Positions 1-6,985 of a stretch of 16,651 nucleotides of DNA are shown here, in pieces; positions within the stretch are counted from its first letter, which is position 1; each line of letters begins with the position of its first letter. Source of the stretch: Candidatus Proteinoplasmatales archaeon SG8-5 (GTDB lineage: Archaea > Thermoplasmatota > Thermoplasmata > SG8-5); NCBI GenBank assembly GCA_001595885.1, contig LSSH01000068.1, positions 1 to 16,651 of the forward strand, read 5' to 3'. The notes beneath the pieces were generated by a model, which saw only the letters and a program-made list of their open reading frames with translations, was not told the DNA's origin and did no database searches. The position numbers were made by a program, and so were the translations under genes.

Positions 1-737
1 CCGCCCCTGAGGGCTGCGAAGGCCGACAGGGCGGGGGCGCCGGTGTACGGCCCTCCCCCGATTATCAAAAGGCGACCGTTCTGGCCCTTGTGCGAATCCT
101 TGTGCGGTATGGGATAATGAACGAACTCGCCCGGCCCAACGTATTCGGCCGCCGCCCTCGGGATGCCGATGTCCACGACGACGATGTCCCCGGAGTTCTC
201 CCGGCTCATCCCCTCCTTTGAATCGTGCATTGTGACCGTGACGGCAGGCTTGACGGCCAGCGAAGTCCCGAGACCGCTTGGGACGTCCACCGAGATTATC
301 GTGGCGGCGGAGTCGTTCATCGCCTTTATCCATGTGGCGTACGGCTCCCTTGGCGGGTCCCTCAGCCCCGTCCCGAGCATGCAGTCGAGTACAATGGGAA
401 AACCCTCCATTATCTCGACAGCGGCTTCCTCGGCCACCGGCACTCCCTCCGGAAGCCTTTCAAGGTTCTGTATCAATAATTGGCTCTTTATGTTGACGCG
501 CGGTCTCAGCAGGGCCAGTGTGACATTCCAGCCAGCCGCCTTGAGGTGTCGGGCGGCGACAGCGCCGTCCCCGCCGTTGTTGCCGGTGCCGCATACTATG
601 AGGATGTCGGAAGGCTCATGGGAACCGCGGATATGCTCGGCGATGCCCTTTCCCGCCTTCTCCATCAGCGTCCCCGGGGGAACTCCCAGTGCTTCCGAGT
701 TGATGTCCAGGACCCTGGACTCACTCGTCGGTATCAT
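1..737 (-). CDS. nnr: Bifunctional NAD(P)HX epimerase/dehydratase (YjeF/Nnr type), partial, C-terminus off the window
   Basis: Repairs hydrated NAD(P)H: the N-terminal domain epimerises NAD(P)HX and the C-terminal domain dehydrates it with ADP or ATP (family knowledge). 245 codons are visible and the gene continues past the left edge. Seen: LMEKAG at 24-29, GTGNNGGDG at 50-58 followed by AARHL (the epimerase nucleotide loop), LGTG at 121-124, and DVPSGL at 151-156 with the catalytic-type Asp. HKGQNGRLLIIGGG at about 216-229 and YTGAPALSA then begin the dehydratase domain. The ATG at 737 overlaps the end of the upstream gene by 17 nt and is chosen because AAGGAGGT lies 5 nt before it and the epimerase N-terminus aligns from there. 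It is the last visible gene of the KaiC operon and is probably translationally coupled; a functional tie to those genes is not evident. Confidence 0.93.
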   Translation of the reverse strand, partial: MIPTSESRVLDINSEALGVPPGTLMEKAGKGIAEHIRGSHEPSDILIVCGTGNNGGDGAVAARHLKAAGWNVTLALLRPRVNIKSQLLIQNLERLPEGVPVAEEAAVEIMEGFPIVLDCMLGTGLRDPPREPYATWIKAMNDSAATIISVDVPSGLGTSLAVKPAVTVTMHDSKEGMSRENSGDIVVVDIGIPRAAAEYVGPGEFVHYPIPHKDSHKGQNGRLLIIGGGPYTGAPALSAFAALRG

Positions 738-3327
738 CCTCGACCTCCTTGTAGATGTCCATTATCTTCTCGTACAGCTTAAACTCTTCGCTGCTGGCGA
801 ACCTGTCTATCATGTCCTCCGGAAGGTTCTCCAGCAACTCGTCCAATACGGCCAGTATCCTGGATACCTCCCGCTTGTGCTCGCGCTCAAGCGGAGCCTC
901 CTCCGCGCTCTCAAGGGCTTGTTGCTGCTCAGCCAGCTTGCCTTCCAGATTTGACAGGTGGCCCCTCAGCTCGTCGTGCTTCCTCTGCCATTGCACCTCC
1001 CTCTCCATGAACTCCTCGGTGCGCTTGACGAGCTGGGCCTTCTCCTCAAGGGCCAGGTTCAACTCCGTGTTCAGCCTCTCAATGCGGGCGTTGATGTCCT
1101 CGGCCAGCGGCATCGTCTCCGCAACCGGATCGCGTGTGCTCACGTCCACGCTGAACCCGCTCCTCAGTCTCTGGAGCTGTCTGTACTCGGGCATGAAATG
1201 GCCGTTGCTCAGGTTGAGCACCGCGAGCTCCAGGTGGTCGCCGGCGTCCATTACATCAAGCACGCCGTCGAAGAGCTCCTCGATGCCCGCGGTTATCCTG
1301 GCATCGTGCGCTCCCCTGTCCATGACCACGAAGGTCGTGAATCCCCTCTTGGTAAGCCTGGCGTTCATTGTCTGGACGAAGGGGTAGACGGTCCGCAGGT
1401 CAAAGGTCCTGAAGGCCGGTGAATGGGTCTCGATGACTGCGACAGCCCCCTCGGTCTCCGTTATCTTCCTCAGGGCAAGGTCGATGGCCACACCGAGGTG
1501 GGTGATGTCCTTTGACGCCCTCAGCACGCCCTCCGACTCCTCTACACCGAGTATGCGCGAGTCCTTTTGGGCCTGCCAGTCAACGATCTCCAAAGCGCCT
1601 CTGGCAATCAGGCTAGCGGGTTGGATGTCGTGTTCGGACAGCCACCCGAACACTTCCTCGGGAGCGACCGTGGACAGGGCCAGCACAAGGCCGTGGCCCT
1701 TGCCAACGGCCTCGATGATCAGCGGTCGCATGACCTCGGCGGAAGTCATCTTAGAAGACACCCATATCAGATAGGATTGGCCGAGGGGCAGGCCGCCGGC
1801 CGATATGTTCTCGATGCCGGGGAATCCAAGGCTGAACTTGGGCCTGTTGTGGTCGAAGTTGATGCGTTCCTCGCTGAACTTTTGTTCGGCATCAGAGATG
1901 GACAGGCCGTACTCGTTGAGGTCCAGGCGGATGCGGGAGGATGAGAAGGGTCCGCCCGAGTAAGATGAGAAATGGAGCTCGGACATTATCCTCCCCTGCT
2001 CGGTCCTTCTTGACAGGGCGATGGTGCCGTCGAACAGGTCCTCCAGGATGTCGACGTCCTCGCGGTTGTGCATGCCCGGGTTGAAAGTGACCAGTCCAGT
2101 GCACTTGGCGTTCTTCAACTTGGCCTTCAGCGAGTTCAGGAAGTCGTTGACCCGGTCGAAGCCCTCCACCATGATTGTCGGGGACACGATGTCCAGGATG
2201 AGGCGTCGCGTGGGCCAGGCGGCCGCCTTCCTCAGTGCGATGTCGATGCCCACGGCGAGGTTGGTCAGGTCGTTGGAGACCCTGATCAGAGCGCCTTCCT
2301 CCTCTATCCCGGTGATGTATCTCAGATGCCTGGTGTACCAGTCCACTATGATGAGCCTCTCATCGGCCTCTAGTGCGGCAACGTCCAGACCGATTGAGGT
2401 CAGGGCGCTCCTGACCATCTCCGGGGAGCACAGGGTCGAGACCAGTATCACACACCCCTTCTCCTCTATGCCCCATTTGAGGAACAGGCAGGCGAGGGCG
2501 TCCTTCTCAACGATGGCCGGCCCTTCGAGCAGCAGCGTCAGGTCCCTGGCCAGTCCCCCTCTGAGGAGGGCATCGATGCTGTCCACACCGAACCTGGTGC
2601 CGGCCGACAGGGCTCCCTGGAAGAGCGTGTCCCTCATGCCCAGGTCGTCAACGAGTTTACCGTATTCGTCAAATATCCGCTCGATTAGGTCAAGGGGTAT
2701 CTCCAGCCTGTCGACGATGACGGCCAGCTGGTCCACTAGGGAATTGAAGGTCGCGCCGTCAGCGAACTCGAACCATGTCCCGTCATCGGGAACGTCCCTC
2801 AGCACCGGGCACGAGCGGAGCTCGGTCATGTACTTTTGCGATTTCCAGCCTACCGGATCATCGATCAGGAACTCGTTGAAGATGTCCAGGAAGAGCGCCC
2901 TGGCCTTCTCCATGTCGGTGGCATTGTCGAAGTCGAGCACGGCCTCCTTCCTGGCGATGCGCATGAACTCCTGCAGGACGCCGCTGAGTCCCGCGTTCTG
3001 GATGTCTATCGAATTCAGCTGCCTAAACTTGTTCACCGACTCGTAGATCCTCAGCTCGGCCTCCTCCCCGCCTATGAATATCTCCATGTAACTCTGCACT
3101 CGCCTGATGATGAAGACGATGGCGACCACGGAGTTGTCGGTGTCTGGCATGGACGAGGCGTCGATGATCAGGTCGCTGGTGATGTTCAACTCGCTCAATA
3201 TAGGGTAGGTCTGTTCATAGTTGCCTAGGGCCTCCCTTGTCTGTAACTCCAACAACAGTTCCCTGTTATCGGATAATATTGTCCTCAACAGGTCTGCACA
3301 AAGACTGACCCTCGTCCTTTCAGTCAT
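721..3327 (-). CDS. Tandem KaiC/RecA-like protein with two degenerate nucleotide-binding domains and a C-terminal coiled coil
   Basis: 868 residues. Residues 1-240 are a mostly helical region I do not recognise. Residues ~245-445 and ~497-700 are two KaiC-like domains. Both open with a KaiC-style segment (GVDSIDALLRGGL at 247-259; GFPGIENISAGGLPLG at 501-516), share an IVDW...GxEExEGxLRxSxD(L/I)TxLxVxID(I/L)ALRK block (327-367 and 581-621), and end in LFDG. Both Walker A loops are broken: EGPAIVEKDA (268-277) and WVSSKMTSAE (522-531) replace GxxGxGK(T/S). LILDIVSP (376-383) resembles a Walker B strand. Residues ~740-810 are charged and heptad-like, followed by a short acidic helical tail. It probably does not hydrolyse ATP and may scaffold or regulate the active KaiC-like protein encoded 19 nt upstream (inference). 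Start ATG with GAGGG 5 nt upstream. Confidence 0.85.
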   Translation of the reverse strand: MTERTRVSLCADLLRTILSDNRELLLELQTREALGNYEQTYPILSELNITSDLIIDASSMPDTDNSVVAIVFIIRRVQSYMEIFIGGEEAELRIYESVNKFRQLNSIDIQNAGLSGVLQEFMRIARKEAVLDFDNATDMEKARALFLDIFNEFLIDDPVGWKSQKYMTELRSCPVLRDVPDDGTWFEFADGATFNSLVDQLAVIVDRLEIPLDLIERIFDEYGKLVDDLGMRDTLFQGALSAGTRFGVDSIDALLRGGLARDLTLLLEGPAIVEKDALACLFLKWGIEEKGCVILVSTLCSPEMVRSALTSIGLDVAALEADERLIIVDWYTRHLRYITGIEEEGALIRVSNDLTNLAVGIDIALRKAAAWPTRRLILDIVSPTIMVEGFDRVNDFLNSLKAKLKNAKCTGLVTFNPGMHNREDVDILEDLFDGTIALSRRTEQGRIMSELHFSSYSGGPFSSSRIRLDLNEYGLSISDAEQKFSEERINFDHNRPKFSLGFPGIENISAGGLPLGQSYLIWVSSKMTSAEVMRPLIIEAVGKGHGLVLALSTVAPEEVFGWLSEHDIQPASLIARGALEIVDWQAQKDSRILGVEESEGVLRASKDITHLGVAIDLALRKITETEGAVAVIETHSPAFRTFDLRTVYPFVQTMNARLTKRGFTTFVVMDRGAHDARITAGIEELFDGVLDVMDAGDHLELAVLNLSNGHFMPEYRQLQRLRSGFSVDVSTRDPVAETMPLAEDINARIERLNTELNLALEEKAQLVKRTEEFMEREVQWQRKHDELRGHLSNLEGKLAEQQQALESAEEAPLEREHKREVSRILAVLDELLENLPEDMIDRFASSEEFKLYEKIMDIYKEVEDDTDE

Positions 3328-3346
3328 TGTTGCCCTCTAACGCGAT

Positions 3347-4072
3347 CTAAAACACCTTGGACTCTGCCGAGACGTTGATCCCAGAGGAGGTGATCAGCAT
3401 GGGGTGTTTCATCGTGTCGTGCTTGGTGAATCTCATCTTCCTGACGGTGATGGTCCTTCTGAGCTCGCCTTTCACATCCTCTAGACCCAAGACAATGAAG
3501 GAATCGGCTATGAACTGTTCTATGCCGTACCTGGTCAACTCACCGTCCTCGATTGATTCCGTTACAAGGAGCGTGGTGATGTTCTGCTCCTTCAGGAATC
3601 CGGCGAACTTGAAGAGCTCCCTCCTCAATTTGCCGGGTGAGTCCTCGTAGTACAGGCCGATGGCCGTGACCGAATCCACCGCCATTCTCTTGGCGCCCGT
3701 GAACTGCAGCAGGTTCTTCATGAGGTTGATGATCGCTTCAAAGCCCACAACGCCCTCCTCCTCCGAGGTCTCCAGGCGGCGCCTGACCTCCCCTAGGTCA
3801 AGGAGCACCAGCTTCCCCTCCTCTTCGTATTTGGTAATGTCCATGCCGTAGACGCTCATCGCGCGGATGATGTTATCCCTCGGTTCCTCCAAGGTCAAAT
3901 ATATGCCCGTCTCATCCTTGTCCTTCACACCGTTGTAGATGTACTGGATGGCCATTAGGCTCTTCGCACTACCTGCGGGACCGCTGACAAGGTTCACAGT
4001 GTTCTCGGCGAACCCGCCGCTGATCAATTCGTCCAGACCGGGAATCCCCGTCGGTACCCTTGCCTTCATCAT
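3347..4072 (-). CDS. Single-domain KaiC-like RecA-superfamily ATPase
   Basis: About 240 residues, a full single KaiC domain. Numbering from an upstream in-frame GTG at 4081: GIPGLDELISGGF at 12-24, Walker A GPAGSAKS at 34-41, TLEEP at 63-67 with the paired glutamates used for catalysis in KaiC, a Walker B strand ending MAVD at 133-136, and the KaiC-type RKMRFTKHD at 214-222. It should bind and hydrolyse ATP. Relatives act in archaeal signalling and motility (ArlH is a cousin), but the role of this one is unknown. Several starts are possible (GTG 4081, ATG 4078, 4072, 4069). I prefer ATG 4072 because GGTGA lies 5 nt before it. The upstream gene's TGA overlaps the ATG at 4078, so the two are translationally coupled. 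The neighbouring tandem inactive KaiC protein suggests a regulatory complex. Confidence 0.92.
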   Translation of the reverse strand: MMKARVPTGIPGLDELISGGFAENTVNLVSGPAGSAKSLMAIQYIYNGVKDKDETGIYLTLEEPRDNIIRAMSVYGMDITKYEEEGKLVLLDLGEVRRRLETSEEEGVVGFEAIINLMKNLLQFTGAKRMAVDSVTAIGLYYEDSPGKLRRELFKFAGFLKEQNITTLLVTESIEDGELTRYGIEQFIADSFIVLGLEDVKGELRRTITVRKMRFTKHDTMKHPMLITSSGINVSAESKVF

Positions 4073-4077
4073 CTTCA

Positions 4078-4317
4078 TCACCTTTCTGCAGTTGTCTCGA
4101 TCTTTCGCATCTTGGCCAGCACTTCCTTGGACTCCTCACCGAGGAAGAAAGGGAGTATATCCTCCAGGCGCTGGATGAGCGTCCTCAGGTCCTTTCTCGA
4201 AAGTGTGTCCAGGTTGATGCTCAGGTCCTTGCTTTGTTTCTTCAAGACATGGATGCTCATCTTTCCTAGGGTGCTGGCTTCCATCACTTCGAGTATGTTC
4301 TCTCCGAGTTCGTTCAT
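4078..4317 (-). CDS. Small helical protein of the KaiC operon, function unknown
   Basis: 79 residues from ATG 4317; an in-frame TTG at 4329 would add four. No family recognised. The sequence is predicted all-helical and charged, with a hydrophobic patch ILPFFLG near residue 56 that may pack against a partner. The ATG lies 1 nt after the TAG of the preceding gene, and the TGA overlaps the start region of the KaiC-like ATPase, so it sits inside a coupled translation unit. It is probably an accessory subunit or adaptor for the KaiC-like proteins (inference from position only). Confidence 0.7.
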   Translation of the reverse strand: MNELGENILEVMEASTLGKMSIHVLKKQSKDLSINLDTLSRKDLRTLIQRLEDILPFFLGEESKEVLAKMRKIETTAER

Positions 4318-4318
4318 G

Positions 4319-4630
4319 CTAATCGCCAAGTATACCCAACGTGGTCAGTTGTCCGAGTATCAGTTGGACCTGCTCGTCCTCGAAGCAGTATTTGACAGAC
4401 GTGGTGAGCATTACCTGGGCGGTGGCCTTTCCAAATGCAGCGACCAACGAATCGTTCAGGGCGGTAAGTGATTCGACGGGAGCTTCCCTGTCGAAACCGT
4501 CCTCGCCCATTTTGATTATATTCCTTGCCATCTGAAAGCCTATGGCCTTTCCCAAGGTCTTGTAGAGCTCCCGATAGATTTTTTCCGCCGAATTAGTGTC
4601 TAGTATCTCCAAATTTGAGCCCCCACGCAC
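4319..4630 (-). CDS. First gene of the KaiC operon, 103-residue helical protein, function unknown
   Basis: 103 residues, predicted helical, no signal peptide or clear membrane span, no family recognised. Features include IYRELYKTLGKAIGF near residues 18-32 and a cysteine at about 82. The start is a GTG at 4630. A TATA-like AATAAATATC at 4656-4665 lies about 30 nt upstream, so the message would be nearly leaderless. A TTG seven codons in is the alternative start. It ends in TAG immediately before the next gene, so it leads the five-gene operon. A role with the KaiC proteins is inferred from context. Confidence 0.72.
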   Translation of the reverse strand: MRGGSNLEILDTNSAEKIYRELYKTLGKAIGFQMARNIIKMGEDGFDREAPVESLTALNDSLVAAFGKATAQVMLTTSVKYCFEDEQVQLILGQLTTLGILGD

Positions 4631-4655
4631 TGCGCTACCGGCAGAATTGCATGGT

Positions 4656-4665
4656 GATATTTATT
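4656..4665 (-). promoter_or_regulatory. TATA-like element of the KaiC operon
   Basis: On the minus strand the sequence reads AATAAATATC in an AT-rich gap, centred about 30 nt before the GTG at 4630. This spacing fits an archaeal TATA box that gives a leader of only a few nucleotides. Confidence 0.55.
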
Positions 4666-4764
4666 AGTTTGGGAATTGGCCTAGAGAAAGTAAGAGGACG
4701 ACCCTGTCCCGTTTGGATGCAGTGATTTACAGATACCCGACATGTGAGAATCGCATCATATAAG

Positions 4765-4770
4765 AAAAAA
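4765..4770 (-). terminator. Oligo-T terminator after tRNA-Val
   Basis: Six consecutive T residues (minus strand) directly follow the discriminator base of the tRNA, then CTTAT. Oligo-T tracts end transcription in archaea. Confidence 0.55.
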
Positions 4771-4844
4771 TGGGCCCATCCAGATTCGAACTGGAGATCT
4801 TCACCGTGTCAAGGTGACGTCCTAACCAACTAGACCATGAGCCC
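4771..4844 (-). tRNA. tRNA-Val (anticodon GAC)
   Basis: 74 nt cloverleaf read on the minus strand. The acceptor arm GGGCTCA pairs with TGGGCCC (one G-T pair) with discriminator A. The D arm is GTCT/GGAC. The anticodon stem TCACC/GGTGA closes the loop TTGACAC, placing GAC at 34-36, which reads GUC/GUU valine codons. The T arm TCCAG/CTGGA holds TTCGAAT. The variable loop has 5 nt, there is no intron, and CCA is not encoded. Confidence 0.97.
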
Positions 4845-4875
4845 GTTGGGGAGGCTTTAGAATCAAAGATTGTTG

Positions 4876-4884
4876 AAATACTTT
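4876..4884 (-). promoter_or_regulatory. TATA-like element of tRNA-Val
   Basis: AAAGTATTT on the minus strand is centred about 36 nt before the tRNA 5' end, which allows a short leader before RNase P cleavage. Confidence 0.4.
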
Positions 4885-4906
4885 TCTACAATCACAACTC
4901 AAAACG

Positions 4907-5110
4907 TCAATCCTCTTTCTCTTCTGGCGTTATCAGGTATTTGGGTATATCGGCGGAGACTTCCATCTTCTTGTTCAACTCGCCGATGTTGTACTGGAGC
5001 CTGTCGGTGACCTTGACTATCAACATCAAAGCTATTATTGTAATTAGCCATCTAAATACCTTTCCTTCGGGAATACGATTATGGCCGCATCGTGAACGAC
5101 CGAATAACAA
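4907..5110 (-). CDS. Small single-span membrane protein candidate
   Basis: 67 residues if started at the TTG at 5110. It has a hydrophobic stretch WLITIIALMLIV at 21-32 and a charged C-terminal tail. GC-rich, normal-looking codons in the second half support coding. The start is doubtful. From TTG 5110, a weak TATA-like element lies at 5132-5141. Alternatively, a better element, GGTATTTAGA at 5051-5060, sits about 30 nt before an in-frame ATG at 5026, which would give a 39-residue protein lacking most of the hydrophobic segment. No family recognised. Confidence 0.45.
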   Translation of the reverse strand: MLFGRSRCGHNRIPEGKVFRWLITIIALMLIVKVTDRLQYNIGELNKKMEVSADIPKYLITPEEKED

Positions 5111-5131
5111 ATTCAGAACAGAGCCGCAAAG

Positions 5132-5141
5132 GTTAAGAATT
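5132..5141 (+). promoter_or_regulatory. TATA-like element before the METTL5-like gene
   Basis: GTTAAGAATT is centred 26 nt before the ATG at 5162, preceded by a purine-rich GCAAAG that could serve as a BRE. The spacing suggests a leaderless transcript. The match to TATA is weak. Confidence 0.4.
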
Positions 5142-5161
5142 CTCAGGGGCTAGCGCCGACG

Positions 5162-5755
5162 ATGAAGCAGAAGGAGCTGGAGATGGCCCTCCAGTCATTG
5201 AAGGCCCATGACAACCCAGAACCGGGTCTCGAGCAGTATCCCACCCCGCCGGCGATAGCCGCGGACGTCCTTTACACGGCCTTCGGCATGGGCGATATAG
5301 GTGGTAAGCGGGTCGTCGACCTTGGCTGCGGGACCGGGATATTCGCGATAGGGGCCAGCATGCTCGGGGCACAGGAGGTCACCGGAGTTGACATCGATCC
5401 GAAGATAATGAAAGCAGCCCGTGCGAATGCCGAGGCTGTAGGATGTGACATCACCTTCATTGAAACGGACGTAACCGGCATCGAAGGCAGGTTCGACACC
5501 TGCATCCAGAACCCACCGTTCGGGGCCCAGAGGAAGCACGCGGACCTCCCCTTCCTGCACAAGTCATTGGAGATCGCAGGGGTGGTGTACACACTTCACA
5601 ACTCTCTGACATCGGATTTCATAGAAAGGGAGGTAAAGGGATTACGCCGGGAGATCTGCTTTCGCAAACGATATTCGTTCGAGTTGAAACACAGTTTCAA
5701 GTTCCACAGGAAGGAGAGGGAGTTCGTGGACGTCACCATGTTCAGGATAGAATAG
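5162..5755 (+). CDS. METTL5-like predicted RNA adenine N6-methyltransferase
   Basis: 197-residue Rossmann-fold SAM-dependent methylase, close to full length for the archaeal family (COG2263) related to human METTL5, which makes m6A in the small-subunit rRNA. Seen: LEQYPTPPAIAADVL at 23-37, the SAM loop VDLGCGTG at 52-59, the ribose-binding acidic motif GVDIDP at 75-80, and NPPFG at 117-121, the catalytic motif of N6-adenine methylases, followed by the family-typical HADLPFL. A role on rRNA is by homology; in eukaryotes the partner is TRMT112. ATG 5162 is likely leaderless, as no Shine-Dalgarno sequence is evident. Confidence 0.9.
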   Translation: MKQKELEMALQSLKAHDNPEPGLEQYPTPPAIAADVLYTAFGMGDIGGKRVVDLGCGTGIFAIGASMLGAQEVTGVDIDPKIMKAARANAEAVGCDITFIETDVTGIEGRFDTCIQNPPFGAQRKHADLPFLHKSLEIAGVVYTLHNSLTSDFIEREVKGLRREICFRKRYSFELKHSFKFHRKEREFVDVTMFRIE

Positions 5756-5796
5756 GGAAAGTAATAATAACGTAGAACGCCATCAAGGTATGAGAA

Positions 5797-5803
5797 GGGA
5801 GGG
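5797..5803 (+). promoter_or_regulatory. Ribosome binding site of the 56-residue protein
   Basis: GGGAGGG lies 5 nt before the ATG at 5809. It is strong enough to decide that this very short frame is translated. Confidence 0.65.
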
Positions 5804-5808
5804 AATAT

Positions 5809-5979
5809 ATGACGACGACCGAAGACCTTCTGAAGGAAATCCAACAGCTGAGAGCCGAGATCAAACAGATGCAGAGCATTGTGAACTCTCTGGTCAACAT
5901 AGTCATCGACCTGGGGGAGTTGGACGGCGACGTCGAGCTGATGTTCCCTGAGCAAGACAACTATCCTATGTATAACTAG
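5809..5979 (+). CDS. 56-residue coiled-coil protein, function unknown
   Basis: A short frame opens MTTTEDLLKEIQQLRAEIKQ, a heptad-like amphipathic helix, continues as a hydrophobic helix to about residue 36, and ends in an acidic tail with MYPN-type residues (PMYN) before TAG. Support for coding: a strong GGGAGGG ribosome binding site 5 nt upstream, codon use like that of neighbouring genes, and a position between two plus-strand genes (54 nt after the methylase, 22 nt before the epimerase). It likely oligomerises through the helix. No family recognised. Confidence 0.72.
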   Translation: MTTTEDLLKEIQQLRAEIKQMQSIVNSLVNIVIDLGELDGDVELMFPEQDNYPMYN

Positions 5980-6001
5980 GATTAACGAGTAGGTTTATAA
6001 T

Positions 6002-6667
6002 ATGAGGTCGGTGAAGATAGCACCGTCGATTTTGTCAGCAGACCTGACCAATCTGGGAGAGGCCATCAGGCTCCTGGAGAAGGGCGGCGCCGACATGGTC
6101 CACCTGGACGTCATGGACGGCCATTTCGTTCCCAACATCACCTTCGGCCCCGCCTTTGCCAAGCAATTGAAGGCCATGTGCAGCCTTCCGTTCGACACCC
6201 ATCTGATGATCTCACACCCGATGAAGTACGCGGAGGAGTTCGCAAAGGGCAGTGACTGGCTCACCTTCCACATCGAGTGCGAGGACGACCCCCACGAGGT
6301 CATCGATCTTATCCGCGGCCTCGGGGTCAAGGTGGGCATGTCCATCAATCCGCACACCCCATTTTCGGAGGTTGCCCCCTTCATGGCCAAGCTGGACCTG
6401 CTCGTGGTCATGACGGTGGAACCAGGCTTCGGAGGCCAAAGCTGCATGGAGCAGCACTTCGCCAAGATCACCGAGGCGAGGAAATACGCGGAGGCCAATG
6501 ACCTGGACATCGAGATCGAGGTGGACGGCGGCATCTGCGAGACCAACGTCAAAGAGGCCGTTGACGCCGGGGCCAGCATATTCGTGGCAGGCTCGGCCGT
6601 GTTCAAGGGCAAACGGGGCGTGGTGGGGGAAATAAGGGCCCTGAAGGCAGCCGCCGGCTCGGAATAG
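6002..6667 (+). CDS. rpe: Ribulose-phosphate 3-epimerase
   Basis: Interconverts ribulose 5-phosphate and xylulose 5-phosphate in the cytosol (pentose phosphate metabolism). 221 residues, the normal length of this TIM barrel. Seen: IAPSILSAD at 6-14; metal and catalytic residues H34, D36 and H67 in HLDVMDGHFVPN and THLMI; a phosphate-binding glycine-rich loop in VEPGFGGQ at 139-146; and the second catalytic Asp, D175, in EVDGGI. It follows the 56-residue gene by 22 nt and probably shares its transcript. TTTATAAT directly abuts the ATG and is too close to act as its TATA box. A GTG three codons in (V4) is an alternative start matching the usual MxKIAPS N-terminus. Confidence 0.95.
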   Translation: MRSVKIAPSILSADLTNLGEAIRLLEKGGADMVHLDVMDGHFVPNITFGPAFAKQLKAMCSLPFDTHLMISHPMKYAEEFAKGSDWLTFHIECEDDPHEVIDLIRGLGVKVGMSINPHTPFSEVAPFMAKLDLLVVMTVEPGFGGQSCMEQHFAKITEARKYAEANDLDIEIEVDGGICETNVKEAVDAGASIFVAGSAVFKGKRGVVGEIRALKAAAGSE

Positions 6668-6766
6668 GATTCCTTATACACGTTTACTAAGGACCGATAG
6701 TAGTTACCGCGGTTCCGTTGTACTCATTCATCAACCATACATTCTTAACATGTCGGAAGCGAAACC

Positions 6767-6777
6767 TTTTTAATAAA
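6767..6777 (+). promoter_or_regulatory. BRE/TATA promoter of the 62-residue membrane protein
   Basis: GCGAAACC followed by TTTTTAATAAA is one of the clearest BRE-TATA pairs here. It is centred about 25 nt before the ATG at 6797, predicting a leaderless message. The 129-nt gap after rpe otherwise shows nothing. Confidence 0.7.
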
Positions 6778-6796
6778 AACGATATCACAGCACCCG

Positions 6797-6985
6797 ATGC
6801 AGAGCAGCCTATCGTTGAAGGACAGGGACCTCAAGCTCATATTCGGAGCCGTTGGATTCGGAGTACCCATTATTTTCATCATTCTTCAGGTCATCTTCGG
6901 CTTCAGCACGCTTCCGCTGATGGTCCTGATGTTCAGCTGGTTCGGCATTGCCCTCCTCATGTATCTAGGGCTCTCCGAAAAATGA
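6797..6985 (+). CDS. Small two-span membrane protein, function unknown
   Basis: 62 residues. A short charged N-terminus (KDRDLK) is followed by two predicted membrane helices at about 14-34 and 38-58, and a short GLSEK tail. A BRE-TATA element 25 nt upstream supports a leaderless ATG start. The 3' end overlaps the end of the convergent large membrane protein gene by 29 nt. No family recognised. Confidence 0.72.
   Translation: MQSSLSLKDRDLKLIFGAVGFGVPIIFIILQVIFGFSTLPLMVLMFSWFGIALLMYLGLSEK

Noticed and set aside
163..954. Long plus-strand open frame at the left end (263 codons)
   Set aside because: It lies antisense to the YjeF/Nnr gene and the end of the tandem KaiC gene, both of which have clear family motifs and ribosome binding sites; its own protein is low-complexity Ser/Pro-rich.
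2021..3046. 341-codon plus-strand frame
   Set aside because: Antisense to the 868-residue protein, Ser/Arg-rich with no recognisable domain, a typical shadow in GC-rich DNA.
4771..4844. tRNA as an integration site
   Set aside because: No second copy of the tRNA 3' end and no integrase are visible in the window.
5994..6001. TTTATAAT as the promoter of rpe
   Set aside because: It directly abuts the ATG; an archaeal TATA box would initiate about 25 nt downstream, inside the gene.
5995..6681. 228-codon minus-strand frame
   Set aside because: Exact antisense of ribulose-phosphate 3-epimerase, which has its full active site.
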